Part shown: piece by piece, positions 24,312-36,417 of the stretch
Layout of the letters: each line of letters begins with the position of its first letter
How positions within the stretch are numbered: the first letter of the stretch is position 1
Source: Rhabditophanes sp. KR3021
Taxonomy: Eukaryota > Nematoda > Chromadorea > Rhabditida > Alloionematidae
Direction: 5' to 3'
DNA: 64,000 nucleotides
NCBI GenBank assembly: GCA_963281155.1
Contig: CAUJLY010000002.1
Location: 6,820,001-6,884,000 of the forward strand
Program-made: the position numbers and the translations under genes
The notes under the pieces: model-generated
The model's database searches: none
Told to the model about the DNA's origin: nothing
The model's input: only the letters and a program-made list of their open reading frames with translations

Positions 24312-24582
24312 CTAACTATGTGGTTTATTTTTTATATTCCTCAAAAATACCATCTTTCACATTGAAAAACTTTTTTTAATGCTAATAAATTATTTAATAT
24401 TTGGTGTCCTTTAATCTATTCTAATCACAGCATTAATAAAGTTAATCTAATTTCCTTGACTCAAAACAAGATACCGACTCTTTGACAAGCTAGTCAAGTA
24501 ACATTTTAAATAGATTAGAATTGTGCTGCATAAGGTGGGTATATCAATTATGTCGCCATAATTTATTTGTCATCCTGCTACA

Positions 24583-25029
24583 ATGCGTGTCCAACCTTTT
24601 TACAAACAAGCTTCGTGTTCGAGTAATATTGGTAAATGCACAAATTCATTTAAATCCCCATTTCCTATCCTCAAAATAAAGAAAGGTTATGCTATATTCA
24701 AATATCCTTCAATGAGAATTTATCTTGACAAGGAAAAGGTAAGAAAGAAAAGTATTTCTACTGCCCCTACTACTCCATCCTTTCCAATTTTATACAAAGC
24801 CTTCATTGCCAAATCCAATGAAATCCACAAGAATGCAAATTCTGCTTTCGATCAATCTACTGCCAATCAAGAAGCAATGGGAAGAAGAATATATGAAGCC
24901 TTCATCCATATCTCAGATGAAGATTTTTTCAATATGTCTAATGAAGAGGAGGATGATGCTCCATTCGCTCAAAATACTCATGAAGACTATGATGATGTCG
25001 AAGAAGATACGTTTCATTTTGAATATTAA
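24583..25029 (+). CDS. Hypothetical acidic-tailed protein
   Basis: A single open frame of 148 residues. The N-terminal half is Lys/Ser-rich (FPILKIKKGYAIFKYPSMRI) and the last 40 residues are strongly acidic (SNEEEDDAPFAQN, DYDDVEEDTF). No signal peptide or membrane segment. No family recognised. It lies between the kinase and another small unknown gene on the same strand; neighbouring small genes may be germline genes, but that is a guess. The absence of introns and unusual composition leave some doubt that it is real. Confidence 0.5.
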   Translation: MRVQPFYKQASCSSNIGKCTNSFKSPFPILKIKKGYAIFKYPSMRIYLDKEKVRKKSISTAPTTPSFPILYKAFIAKSNEIHKNANSAFDQSTANQEAMGRRIYEAFIHISDEDFFNMSNEEEDDAPFAQNTHEDYDDVEEDTFHFEY

Positions 25030-25129
25030 TCTTTCCATTTGTTGTAAATATTTGGTTGTAACAATTTTTTGTAAATTAAATTCCTTGTCTAAATTCAAAT
25101 TTCATAATCATTTAAGAACACCACCAAAG

Positions 25130-25598
25130 ATGTTGAAATCCATCACCTTTCTATGCTTATGCCTCATCCTCACTGCCACCGAACCTCCCAACAACAAACA
25201 TTTATGGAAGTAGCGGAGCAAAAATGCAGCAGCATCAATACTGAGTTTGAACCTACTTTGAGACTGATGAATACTGCCATAATCGTATACATCCTAATCG
25301 CTAGTGTTTTTTTACTTTCAAAAATAAGTGTCATCTCCGAATTCAAGTCACAAAGAGCTTTCTACAAGACAATGTTGAGAAAACTTGGTATTATCGAGGC
25401 TTCTAGCTTTACTTTTGCTCAAATTGGATCACCTAAGGCAGAGGGAACTCTTAAAGCAGATGGCTCTGACGCTGGTTATAAAACAATTAAAAATGCAACT
25501 GCTGCTAGTGGTACAAAAGTTCGACTGCTTCAAAAAGTGGGACTAAATCTGCTGCTGCTTCGGGTACAAAAAGCACTTCCAAGTCAGGAAGTAAGTAA
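25130..25598 (+). CDS. Small signal-peptide/membrane protein with Ser-Gly-Thr-Lys tail, broken by two 1-base shifts
   Basis: An ATG at 25130 opens a signal peptide (MLKSITFLCLCLILTATEPP). The frame is lost at the C-run 25187-25189, and protein sequence resumes in the next frame (QQQTFMEVAEQKCSSINTEF). This has a membrane helix (AIIVYILIASVFLLSKISVI), then a tail whose frame shifts again at the A-run 25515-25518. After that shift the tail continues as a low-complexity Ser/Thr/Gly/Lys repeat (SGTKS, SKSGTK units) to a TAA at 25596. Adding one base at each run would keep one frame throughout, so both look like missing homopolymer bases. Family unknown. Confidence 0.55.
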
Positions 25599-28500
25599 TA
25601 GTTGCTTTTTATTTCTATCTTTAATAAAATAAAAGTTGCAGTTTGTAGTATTGAAGGATTTTATGTGATTTCATGACTTAATCAAATAAACTCTTTATTA
25701 AAAATTATTTGTATGTTAAATAATGGTTCGAGTAAATGGTATCCCCTTTATTTCAAAACATTTTTAACATGTGTTTTATTTACTTTGTCCATCAACTTTT
25801 TATTTTCCCACTTTTAATCTTAAAATAGAATTTGAATGGAATTGAACGATTGAAGTATCTTTTTGTTTATTTAAAACCATACTTGTAACCAGGTACAATA
25901 CCCAAAACATTCAACAAACAGCGACCGCACCTAGTCTCGTAATATCCGGTGGTAATGAAAATGCATAATTTTTTGCAGTTGCCTCAAAAAAATCATTTCC
26001 ACATATCGACAATTGTACAAGGCCAAGGTCAAACGCGGAATCGAAATCAAAATAGAAGAAGTTGTAAAAATGGAAGGCAATCGCGGCTGGTATCTCATGA
26101 CAAGAGTCGACTCGATTTAATGTGGAGCGATAGATGACAACAAGGCATTCATTTTACAGAGAAAGGTGAATAGAGGACACCTCGATCGCCATAATACTGA
26201 CATAGTGAAATTAGGTGAAATGGTCACGGCAAATTCAAGTGCCGGGAACGAAACGGCATCTACAATTTAGTAAACAATCATCCGAATCATTTTCAATGGG
26301 CTGTCCTTTCGATATCTTTCTCTGCCAATGATAAGAAAACGTCCATTCTCCAGATTACGTGTCTAATCGAAGATCCCTTCTTCATTTTCCTTACCAAAGA
26401 AATTGAAATGATTTTTACTATTGTACACATCATCCTTATTATTCTTCGTCACACACATAATTACAATTACTTATATGGTAAAGAGAACTTATGCATAATA
26501 TATTGAATATACGTAATATACTAAATCTTTTCTCGTACCATTCCCGAACACCTTCCATTGTCAAAAAGACGATGGTAGCAAAATAACATTCAATTAAATC
26601 ACCTTGATACAGGGAACTTGGCAATGAATGTTGGATGACTTCGTGTATTTAATTCCTGATTTGACAAAAATATAATAATATCACAAACAAGGTAGTTTAA
26701 TACAATAACAACTCGTGATAAGCCGTCATCAAAAGTAATTTTTGATGGCGTTTTGGAACATTTGATTTGTTTCTTTCGGAGTAATAGACTATTTGTCTTG
26801 TTAGTCGACCATCAAATTTGCATGGTGCTAATCTATGCTCAATTATACCATTCTTTTTATTTGGGAAGAATGTGTTTTATTTGCTGGCAAGGATTAAACC
26901 AAATAGTTTTACTTGATCAAGAAGTTGATACATGCATACTTATATGATATCATATTTTATGTCATACCAGGTTATTGTACATGCTAAAATGATATCACAC
27001 TCCTACATTATATAGTACCATAAAAGGATTAATAACCAAATCACTTTCCTTTCCTCCAGACTGCTAGAATTAAACAAGCAATGCTGAAATAAAGTTGCAC
27101 AAGCTGGGAAAAAATGTTTTAGTAGAATATATACACATGTACCTTTGTTAAAAATGCAAGTAGCATTACATCGCCTCTCTCCTCATCTCATACAAAAGTA
27201 CATCAATGGAAAGTTATGTTAAGGGGTAATGTTGGTGAAATATATAAAACGAGAAATTGCTTGCCACGAAAAATAATCGTGATTGCTTTATCCCAACACC
27301 CATTTAATCAACTTTTTTAATATTTTGTACATTCTCCCAGGTAACTTACAAAAAATAGAGTTTTCGATAAATCATTCGTTTTTTACTTTATCCATCAAAT
27401 TACGCAATAACTAGTTTTGTTGATTGTACCTTTCGTGCCAGACAATTGGTGATAACTTTTTCACATCTTTCAAGGTTTTTTTAACTAATCTTCTTTACAT
27501 ATAGGTACTTTCTAACTTGGCAAAGCTTTGAAAAAGAGTTTCAGCAGAGTGTTGATTGTTAATATGCTGGGAGGATATGTCCTTGAGTGTCTGGCAACCA
27601 AAACCCAACAAATTATTTTTGCAAAAAATGTATGTTAAATTGTTGAATCAACTATGTTTCAAATTGATTCCAAACGTAAGCAGGAATCATAAGTTGACGC
27701 GGATTTTTGTATATTGCCCTTTAACAGTTTGATGCGTGTACAATGTCCTTTCACCACACAACAATAATTTATTTGTGTGATTGCTTCTTTCTATTTTTGT
27801 GTTAAGTTGCGCAAGATGTCAGCACCTAATTTGATGAACCTTAGAAAGTGGCTACTGAAAGGCAAGCATACAATAGATCACCTCATTAATAAATAGACTA
27901 ACACGGCATCGTACCAGCACACTTTTTTATCAGCCTCCTTTCGATTGTTTCATCTAAAGAGAGTCGACATACCCTCACTAGTGAAAAGGCGATTACGAGA
28001 GAAAAAACAAATTATGATGATGAATCTACCATTCACTCAAATCAGTCAAATAGTACCTCAGGTTCAAGGCTAATACTCAAATATTCACCACATTCCTCAT
28101 TGTTGTGTCAAAAAGAGTATATATTCAAGGTTATCAGCCATTTTTGCACTTCTTAACATACATTTTTTGTCTCATTTTCCTAGATTCTCATTATTTGGAG
28201 CTCCATTTTATTTACCTTTCATCTATTCTTACAACCCACCTATATTTATGAAACTTATTAATCACCAACATAATATGTGTTTATTTGAACAACTTCCTCA
28301 AATTCTTTCGACAATTAGAATCTTTTTATGGTGATCTTGAGAATTTTCTTTTTATCAAAAACTTTTTTAATATCAATATATGAACAAGTCTTTAGAAATA
28401 TTAATAATGGATCATAAATTTAAGGTTATTAAAATTATTACTGATTTCGTATTTTTGTGTGCTTGGTACGAACCAAGCTAATATGCCTTTTTGAAGTTTT

Positions 28501-30061
28501 CTACCCTTTTTTGTAGCTAATATTAGTACTTGTTAACAAGCTCATTTTATTAGGCAACATTTAACCTTTCAGGGTGGTGTATAATTCGTTGTTGGTTTTA
28601 TTGTTTAGCTTATGAATAATGTTCCTTACAAATAAAATTCAGTTCAACCTTCACCTTAATAAATGGCGATGAGGTTTTGTCAAAAATGGTCCTTTTTTAA
28701 ATATTCAAGAGAATCGTTTCAATTTCTAACGAGATAGTGTCTTTGCTGCTACCAAGTTCATGCCCTTACTAACATTCCCTTCCTATCACCAAGGTCAAAA
28801 AATGTGGAAATGTTTCTATTTCTTTTAACCTTAACACGATAACATAATATACTTTTAGTACATCACAAATTTACTTTAACTTAAGCGACATATAGGTATA
28901 AATGTACTATCTAGATAGGATGGGAATGTGAATTATATATCCACTCATCACAGGTGATATCAACAATGGAAACATTTAGGGCCACCATTTATTGACAACC
29001 AGGCACGGGTGTTCGCTCATGAGTTTCTCTCTCTTTTATTTCTACTACTAATTAATGGTATTGTTGTTATTTCCTTTTTGGAATTAATGCATTAATATTT
29101 ATTAATAAATGAATGTATTTAATGGTTGGTGGGTGGAATTTATTTTATTGTTATTAATTATACTATTTATTGGTCTGTTTACTTTCTAATCAGTAAAAAG
29201 ATGCCATTGGCCAAAGATCTTTTTTCGTTTTGATTTTACCTTCAAATACATTCTTTACACTTGTCGGTACCAGCCCATCATCTTTCACCCCATATTAGCA
29301 CACAACACCATGAATCTCTCCTCCTTCCTATGAAACGTCCTCCAGCCGCCGCCTGTCTAAATTTTCTTCCGAAATCAGGCAAAAAGTGATTGTTAGCACA
29401 AAAAGGAGCGAAATGATTTCGTAATGACCGTGACCCACTATTTGATATAAATATATTTCACTATAAACAATTTCGATGAACTCTAAAATTTTATATCAAA
29501 CAATTTTTTAGTCACCATCTCTATTTCTAATAAAAAATATTTAGAAAATTAAAGATATAATAATATATATTTTTTAATCAACTTCTATTTTTAACAAACC
29601 AAAAAATACATAACATAGATATTGGGATGTGCAGTATATCCTGTCCTTATCTCTTACCATTATCATATTTTTATATACATTTTATACTAGCTTTGCATGT
29701 ATCTTCTCCTGTCTTCGTTGACTAAAGAAGAAACAAACAAAAACACGACCACTTATCACATTTGAAATGTGTATATATCCATGTGATGTCTGTATCTTCC
29801 TTGATTTGTCTTAAATTTTATATTTGATTATATTTGATCTATTAAACTTTTATAATGCTTTGCTTTGCCTTGACTTTTCGATTTAATTTTTAACACACAT
29901 TATATATACCGACAAAATAATAATAGCAAATAATCTAAAATATGTAATATCAATAATATCACTTTTGTATCTTTATAGAAAAGAATATTACAACAAACTT
30001 ACAAGAGTTACCCTTTCTACATCAAGCTTATTTAAAACTAACTATATTACACTAAATCACA
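25599..30061. other. 4.4 kb noncoding region upstream of blmp-1
   Basis: No gene is supported. The right half (about 28-30 kb) is C/T-rich on the + strand, like the following first intron of blmp-1, and is probably its promoter and enhancer region; long upstream regions suit a developmental regulator. At 25950-26400 is a locally higher-GC block with decayed coding signal, listed separately. Confidence 0.55.
26013..26258 (+). pseudogene. Short decayed coding relic
   Basis: The frame from about 26013 reads LYKAKVKRGIEIKIEEVVKM, GNRGWYLMTRVDSI, one stop, then DDNKAFILQRKVNRGHLDRH and LGEMVTAN. Higher GC and protein-like composition than the surroundings argue for a former coding exon. The pattern loosely recalls the C-terminal end of retroelement integrases, but there is no diagnostic motif. 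Confidence 0.25.
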
Positions 30062-33000
30062 ATGGGTGAAGACTGTACCTTGTTGTCGGGTCCTTCAACA
30101 ATTGAAGCCGCCACGGCATCTCACAAAGCTCCACCTGCCAAGAAATTCAAGCCTGAACATGACTCATCCACAATCACTCCCCTCACACGCATCATCTCTC
30201 GACCCCGTTCATCCAGCAATACCATGACTTTGGATGACGACCAAGACATTTGGAATCTAAATAACCATCATAATGATATGGGTAAGTGCTTTAACCTTCA
30301 CCAAAAAAACACATACACCTTTAGTTTGTTTCCTTGATTCAGGACATCGCTTTTTTCTTTTTTAAAAGTTTATATCATTTGTACAAAAAACTTGTTTTTT
30401 ATTAGCCATCGGCCTTTCATATAAGCTTTTTTCTTCTGCAAATGGTTAAATTACCATTTTTGCATCCATTTGTTCCAACTATCCCTGCCCATCATGTTAA
30501 TTGTTAATGCAAATAATGGATACTTTTTATTGCTTTAAGCCAAAACTGGTTTTGACCGGCATATACTAAATAGGCTTGATAAGCTTAACACACAACTGAC
30601 CAACATCACCTTTTAGGCATAAACAATACTAAATCATTTAAAGTATCACAAAAAATGTATACTTTTCTTGTAGTCAGGTGTTCGGACAAAGATGTACGAC
30701 AAACATTTTTATTCATAAAAGTTGTTTTTGTTATTATTTATTATTAAAAAGTTGGCTGCCTGTCCCGCTTTGATTTGAATAATGCTTAGGATGCCTCTAG
30801 TTCACACCACTCGTTTCTCTCCTATTTTTAGCATTTTCTTTTTTTTTGATACCAACCCTTTTGAAACCACTTGGTCAGTTTGTCTTTTTTTGATTGTTCC
30901 CTTCCCTTTACAAATCTCCACAAAAAGGGCTATTCACAAAATATTGTTTTTTATGATTGCATTTATATTATCATCATCCTTTTTTAACACTATAACAACT
31001 TTAGACTGTCCAGCCACCACCAACTTTCCAGCTTCGCCATTGTTGTCAATTTGACTATTCTTTTTTATTACCTTTTCATTATAACCAAAACTTGCTTCAT
31101 ACTCATCCCCTGCCGAAAGCATATTTACGCGCCTCGTCAAAAGCTTTCTTCTTACATACTTTTTACTACAAAAAATCATTTATACCAAAATAGTCGCTTT
31201 TTGAAACCAACCATCATATACATATAAATATATACATATAATAGTTAAGTTGTATGTTGACTACAACCATTTGAAAAGAAAAAACAAGTCCCGAAGACAG
31301 GCTTTTTTCTCTTTGACTAGCCTTATTTGGCTGTTTAAGAAAAAGTAGTGAGGAAAGGTGTTCTGCCTCATTTAAGGATATTAAGCGTTAAATGATTTTC
31401 TTTTGTATCATATTTTATATTAATATCCTTCATTATAGATACCATGACATCAGATTGTGGAGTTTCATCTGTTTCTCCTTCAACTACAGACTCTTCTGGT
31501 GCCGAGACCAATGGCAATTTGACGGCCACTTTGCCTACTGGTGTTTCTATTAATAATGAGTGGACGGATAACAATTTTGCTAATTTGTGCGTCTTCCACG
31601 TCCCTGATAAGAAGGTGACGCATGGAGAGGCTGTCACTAAGGCAGTTGGATCTTTGCCAATGAATTTGACGATTAGGGCTAATGATGATAAGGATAATGT
31701 AAGTTCAATAAATAAATATCCCCTCTTATTATTTGTTTCCAGACCTTATCAATTTATTCAGTCGATTACATCCCTCGTGGGGTAAGGTTCGGGCCACTTG
31801 TAGGCCAGACAAACTCACCCAATCCAGATGACGCTTACATGCAACCTACGGAAGGAGCTGGTGCTGGTGTCCCCAGAAGTTCCTTCAAAACAATCGAACA
31901 ACCTAAAATAAACAAAGACCAGTGGAAAGTTTTCACCGAGTCTGGAGCCAGAATCGTCAAAGAAATTGACACTAGAGATTGTTCCAAATCCAATTGGATG
32001 AAGTATGTACGTTTTTCGAGAGACAGAGATACACAAAATCTAGTTGCTTGTCAACAGGACAATAATATTTATTTCTTCACATTAAAAGCTATTCAACCTA
32101 ATCAGGAGTTGACTTTTTGGTACTCCAAGGAATTGAGTCAGAGGATGAAGGTTCCGGAGAATTGCCATTATTGGAAAGAAAGAGAGGAAGTCGTTGAGGC
32201 ACCAATAGATATCAAACAACAATTCGACTACTCAATTAAAAAGTCCCTTGAAAAGGCCATTCAAGATGCCGTTAATTCGAGCAGTCATTCTATGACAAGT
32301 CATATGTCATCCTTCCTAAATTCACCAGATCAATCTCTTTCTTCCAATACTTCTGACAAGGACTTTTCTTCCTTTTTTCCTGACTTATTGAACAAGGCTA
32401 CTACTTCCGTAATCAGACCAAATGTGATTCAGAACCCTGTTCACAGACCAGTTGCAGTCAAACCCGAATCCTTCAACAACTCACTTGCAGCTGAAAACTT
32501 ATTGAAAGCCACTCACCAGCAACCTCAAGTCATTAATCCTTTGTCAGCATTTTTACATGATTATTACCGAAGAATTTCTATGGTCTCAAATGGTTTGAAT
32601 TTCAATAGAAGTAACTTGAATCAAGTTCCACTGCAGCCATTTGCTAATCCACTGGGTACGCAGCCCCAAGCTGCTGCCACGGCTGGAGGTTCTCTCTGGC
32701 CATTGGCATCACTAGGTAATACTTCTTCGAATATTTTGTTCGGAGGAAGAGCAGCCGTCGAAGAAAACCCGCTACCCGAATTCGGAGCAACGGCAACGGC
32801 AGGGACCAGTGCATTCACCGGCCAAACCAGCCTCAACAACCCCTACTCGAGCCTGTACGCCGCTGCCTCCATCGCCTCCATCACTAATAATCCAACCTCA
32901 GTCCTCGACTTCAAATATCATCCCTCCTTATCTCAATCGCTCTCAGCCCTCAATGCCGCCTCACTCCCCGCCAGTTCCCAAACCAACTTACCAGGACCCT

Positions 33001-34186
33001 TCCAACCCAATGACATCATTGCCAACAAAATGGAAGTCAAGAGTGAACACATCAAAGGAGGCCCTGATTTTAAATACTGGCAAAATCCCATTAACGGAAA
33101 AACTAGATATGAATGCAAGGAATGCTTAAAGACCTTTGGACAGCTCAGCAACTTGAAGGTCCATTATCGTACACATTCGGTTCGTGACTTACCAGATATT
33201 TAAAATTACATCATTCAAAGTAGCTTCACCAAAAATTAGTAGGTCATTATATAGAATATGAATCTGTAGATTGATTCAACACTTATTTGACACGACAAAG
33301 ACGGTACAAGAATAGCTTGTTCAGGAGTTTAAGGAGTAAAGATGACTTTGAGATGAGGCTAAGGATGCTGGGAGCATTCTGGGAATTTAAGAGGTACACG
33401 TCTGGCGTGGAATAGTTCCCCTACCTTAGGTCCTTATCACTTCCTTTTCCGGATAAGTTAATCGAGGTTTGTGAGTCTTTTCCGCTTGTTTGAAGTAGCC
33501 AGTCATCGTATTGAAAACTAGCTTCTCTAGATTGCAAATTAATATCACCAAATTTGAATATACCAAACCATTAATTGAATGTAATATTCGAAAATGTTAA
33601 ACTAATTAAATGAGTGAGTGAAAACAACTAACTATCAACTTACCGATAAAACTTCTTCTAAATTTGATACCTAGGATAGGTAATATACAAAAAATAATAT
33701 TAATGAAAACGAAATAAAAAAGCGTAATTTATGTGAATATATTTTAATGTACTAATTTTAGGGTGAAAAACCATTCAAATGCCACCTCTGCGACAAAGCC
33801 TTCTCCCAATTAGCCCACAAAGACAAACATTTCCTGGTCCATACAGGAGAAAAACCTCACGAATGCACCGTCTGCAAAAGAGATTCTCCTCCTCAAGCAA
33901 CCTAAAAACACACATGCGTCTACATACGGGCCAAAAACCTTATTCCTGTGATATATGCTCTTCCTCATTCAGTCAACAAGTCCATCGGGTCCTTCACATG
34001 CGTCTTCATTCAAATGAAAGACCTTTTACCTGTTTAACTTGCAACAAGAAATATATTTCACCATCTGGATTAAGGACCCACTGGAAAACTACTAATTGCA
34101 AACCTACCGGAGGTGAAATTATTGCTCCTTTGAAGGAGGAAATGGACACCAGTAATGTTATGTTGCCTCAGATTGTTAATTTTTAA
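30062..34186 (+). CDS. blmp-1: BLMP-1/PRDM1 zinc-finger transcription factor with PR/SET domain
   Basis: Exons 30062-30281, 31439-31698, 31743-33179 and 33762-34186. The PR/SET domain spans exons 2-3 (about residues 110-270), including [37 protein letters not shown] and [12 protein letters not shown] long Ser/Asn/Pro/Ala-rich middle follows. The C-terminus holds five C2H2 fingers linked by TGEKP-type linkers, the first split by intron 3. PRDM1/BLMP-1 binds DNA to repress or prime genes in epidermal and gonadal timing. Finger 3 is broken: the frame shifts at the A-run 33876-33879, and fingers 3-5 continue in the next frame. The exon lengths sum to one base short of a multiple of three, so a lost A is the simplest cause. 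Introns 1 (1157 bases) and 3 (582 bases) are long and may be regulatory. Confidence 0.93.
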
Positions 34187-34240
34187 AAAAAGAAAAGTTA
34201 TTGTAATATTTATTTTTATTTTTGTCAATAAATTATAGAA

Positions 34241-35187
34241 TTATTTTATTTGATGCTTTTGGTGAAGGTGTTTGATGAATACAAAGAAGGAGGTCCAGAA
34301 GATAGCATGGAGAGCAAATGTAACTGCCATGTTTTCGGTTCGTACATAATTCGTATTGGAAAGCAGCATAAAATGTGTATAAATAATATCAAATGAAAAA
34401 GTGGAATTCCAACATGATGTTACAATGTAAATGAAAGTTGAGTAGATGAAGAATGAGGCTATTAATAAATTTAGATAAAAGGGTAGATGACGATGGATGA
34501 GAGTTGCTAGGTGCCACAGATTATAGTAATATAGGAAAATGCCAAGCGGTGAAAATATTAGGATCATTATTTGTGAATTGAATGAAAGAGTATAGTTAGA
34601 AAGCTTGCCGGTATGTCCGATCATTTTAGAATGCCATGAAACGTAATAATCAAAATAATTAACTTTCATTGGTTTCATTAACTCTATTCTTTCTTGCAAT
34701 AAATTTAGTACTGCTTGATCCCATTGTCCGTTATCAGTTTGGTGGTATGAATGAATTTGCTTTAGTGAGGATATCATTTCCAAAACAGTGCTTTCAATCT
34801 TTTCGGCTTGATGCTTTTTGTTTAAGAGATCAGGTGTGTTTTCGAAGAAAAATAGAATAAATGCCGCTACATTCCAGATGACAATTAAAGCGAATATCAT
34901 AACAAATAATCTAGCTTCCTTGGATTGGTAGTTGACGTAAGCATAACTTATCTGCAAAATTGGATTTAATTAAGCTAATAAATACACTCATTATGACTTA
35001 CCTCCTGAAACCTGTCTACAAAGCGCTTCCACTTAACTCTCACCCAATTCCTATCCTTCCGACCAACATTCCTAAAGGTAATAGTGCCTTCGTCCTCGTC
35101 AACCACATTCACAAGTCTCCTATGGCTATACTGAACATTTACAAAGTTAACAGACCTTTGACTCAATGATCTCATCAAGGAACCCAT
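34241..35187 (-). CDS. Four-transmembrane protein of unknown family
   Basis: Exons 35187-35002 and 34951-34241 give 298 residues. The N-terminal 62 residues are basic (RSLSQRSVNFVNVQY, NWVRVKWKRFVDRF). Four hydrophobic helices follow: FVMIFALIVIWNVAAFILFF, then after a loop IMILIFSPLGIFLYYYNLW, LNLLIASFFIYSTFIYIV and AVTFALHAIFWTSFFVFI. The loop between helices 1 and 2 is about 95 residues, with possible N-glycosylation (SNYTLS). The stop is 54 bases from that of blmp-1, so the 3' ends converge tightly. It lies 412 bases downstream of the ALY/REF gene on the same strand, so a shared operon is possible but unproven. I do not recognise the family. Confidence 0.7.
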
Positions 35188-35599
35188 GGCTAAATAAAAA
35201 TATTACAAATAAAATACTACTCAATTAAAGATAATCCATTTTATGTTCCTAACATCATCAAATCACTCTCTAATCAATTACAATGTAAATTTATCCAAAA
35301 CACACATCCTTCCCTCACTCAACCAATTATCTCATAAATTATTGTTGTTAAAAAGATACTTTGATTGACTACTTCATTTACTACATAATAATATATAACA
35401 TCGACGATTAAAACACTTAGTATTATTACTTTTATTCGTGGATATTAGAATAATTTTAGAAAAGAAACACCTTCAAACATATTAATCGAAAAAGAACAAG
35501 ATCCTTTTTTAATAATAAGAGAAAAGAGTAATGAAAAAGAATACAGAGTGGGAAAGAAGAAAATATAATAAAAATAACTTTAAGTAACAGTTGGACCAA

Positions 35600-36417
35600 T
35601 CAAACTTCCATCGACTCGACCTGACCTTCACTTTTTTTGCTCATATACGCTTCCAGTTCGGCATCAAGATCTTGTGGAGTAACTTTTGGTTCGTTACGTT
35701 TGGGGCCACTTGATCTTTTGGAGGTGTTGTTGTTTTTGGCAAATCGTGGTTTGGGAGCACTGTTATGACGGGGTGCTTTGGTGATGGTATGGCCGTGTTC
35801 TTTTCGAGAGCCGTATCTGGAGGAGTCTGTGGATTTCATAGTGACTCTGTCTAGGATTGAGCCACGGCCGCGTGTGTCTTCATCCGACATTAAGTCCGAG
35901 ATCTGGAGGGGCTTGTTGTCGAGGGCGATTCCAGCGAATTCTTTCATGATCTTGATGGATTCACCGTACGTTTTGGTGGTGATGTGAGCGCTGTTTCGGA
36001 AGCGGCCTTCTCTGTCTGTTAGTCTTTCAATCTTGGTGTATTGGTACCCGTTCAGGAGATCGTTCAGGTCTTCGGTGGTGACGTTGTCTGGTAAATTCGA
36101 TACCAGCAGCTTTCCATTTCTTTCGGAGGGTTCGGACCGGTCCAGGGGATTTCTAGGGGCGTCGAAGACTCGGCCGCTTACTCTTGCTCCTGATTCAAAA
36201 GGAGCCCGTCTAGAGTTGTTAGTGTTGTCGTATTTGTCGTGAGTCCACTTGCCACCAGGATTAAACTAAAAAGAGTTAATTAAGACATCTAATTTAATAT
36301 TCCTACCTTAGCAACACCTCTTCCTCTTGGATTAAAAGCTGACTTCTTGCCATTATTACGAGTAGCCTTAATAATGTCATCCAAAGACATATCAATTTTC
36401 TCTAGAGCTGAATCCAT
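35600..36417 (-). CDS. ALY/REF mRNA export adaptor
   Basis: Exons 36417-36307 and 36265-35600 give 258 residues. The N-terminus DMSLDDIIKATR is the conserved REF-N box that binds the export receptor NXF1, followed by RGRGVAK and an Arg/Gly/Asn-rich stretch. The RRM has LLVSNLPDNVTTEDLNDLL and, weaker, the RNP1 region EGRFRNSAHITT; it ends near ALDNKPLQI. The C-terminus PQDLDAELEAYMSK is the conserved REF-C box that binds UAP56/DDX39B. The adaptor couples splicing and the TREX complex to nuclear export. The ATG start gives exactly the REF-N motif. Confidence 0.9.

Noticed and set aside
32809..33129. Pro/Ser-rich frame overlapping blmp-1 exon 3
   Set aside because: An alternate frame of a clear coding exon with no independent motif.
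33180..33761. ncRNA in the relatively GC-rich part of blmp-1 intron 3
   Set aside because: No convincing stem structure or Sm/box motifs could be seen by eye.
35002..36417. Operon of the ALY/REF gene and the four-TM gene
   Set aside because: Same strand and 412 bases apart, but no trans-splicing evidence can be read from DNA alone.
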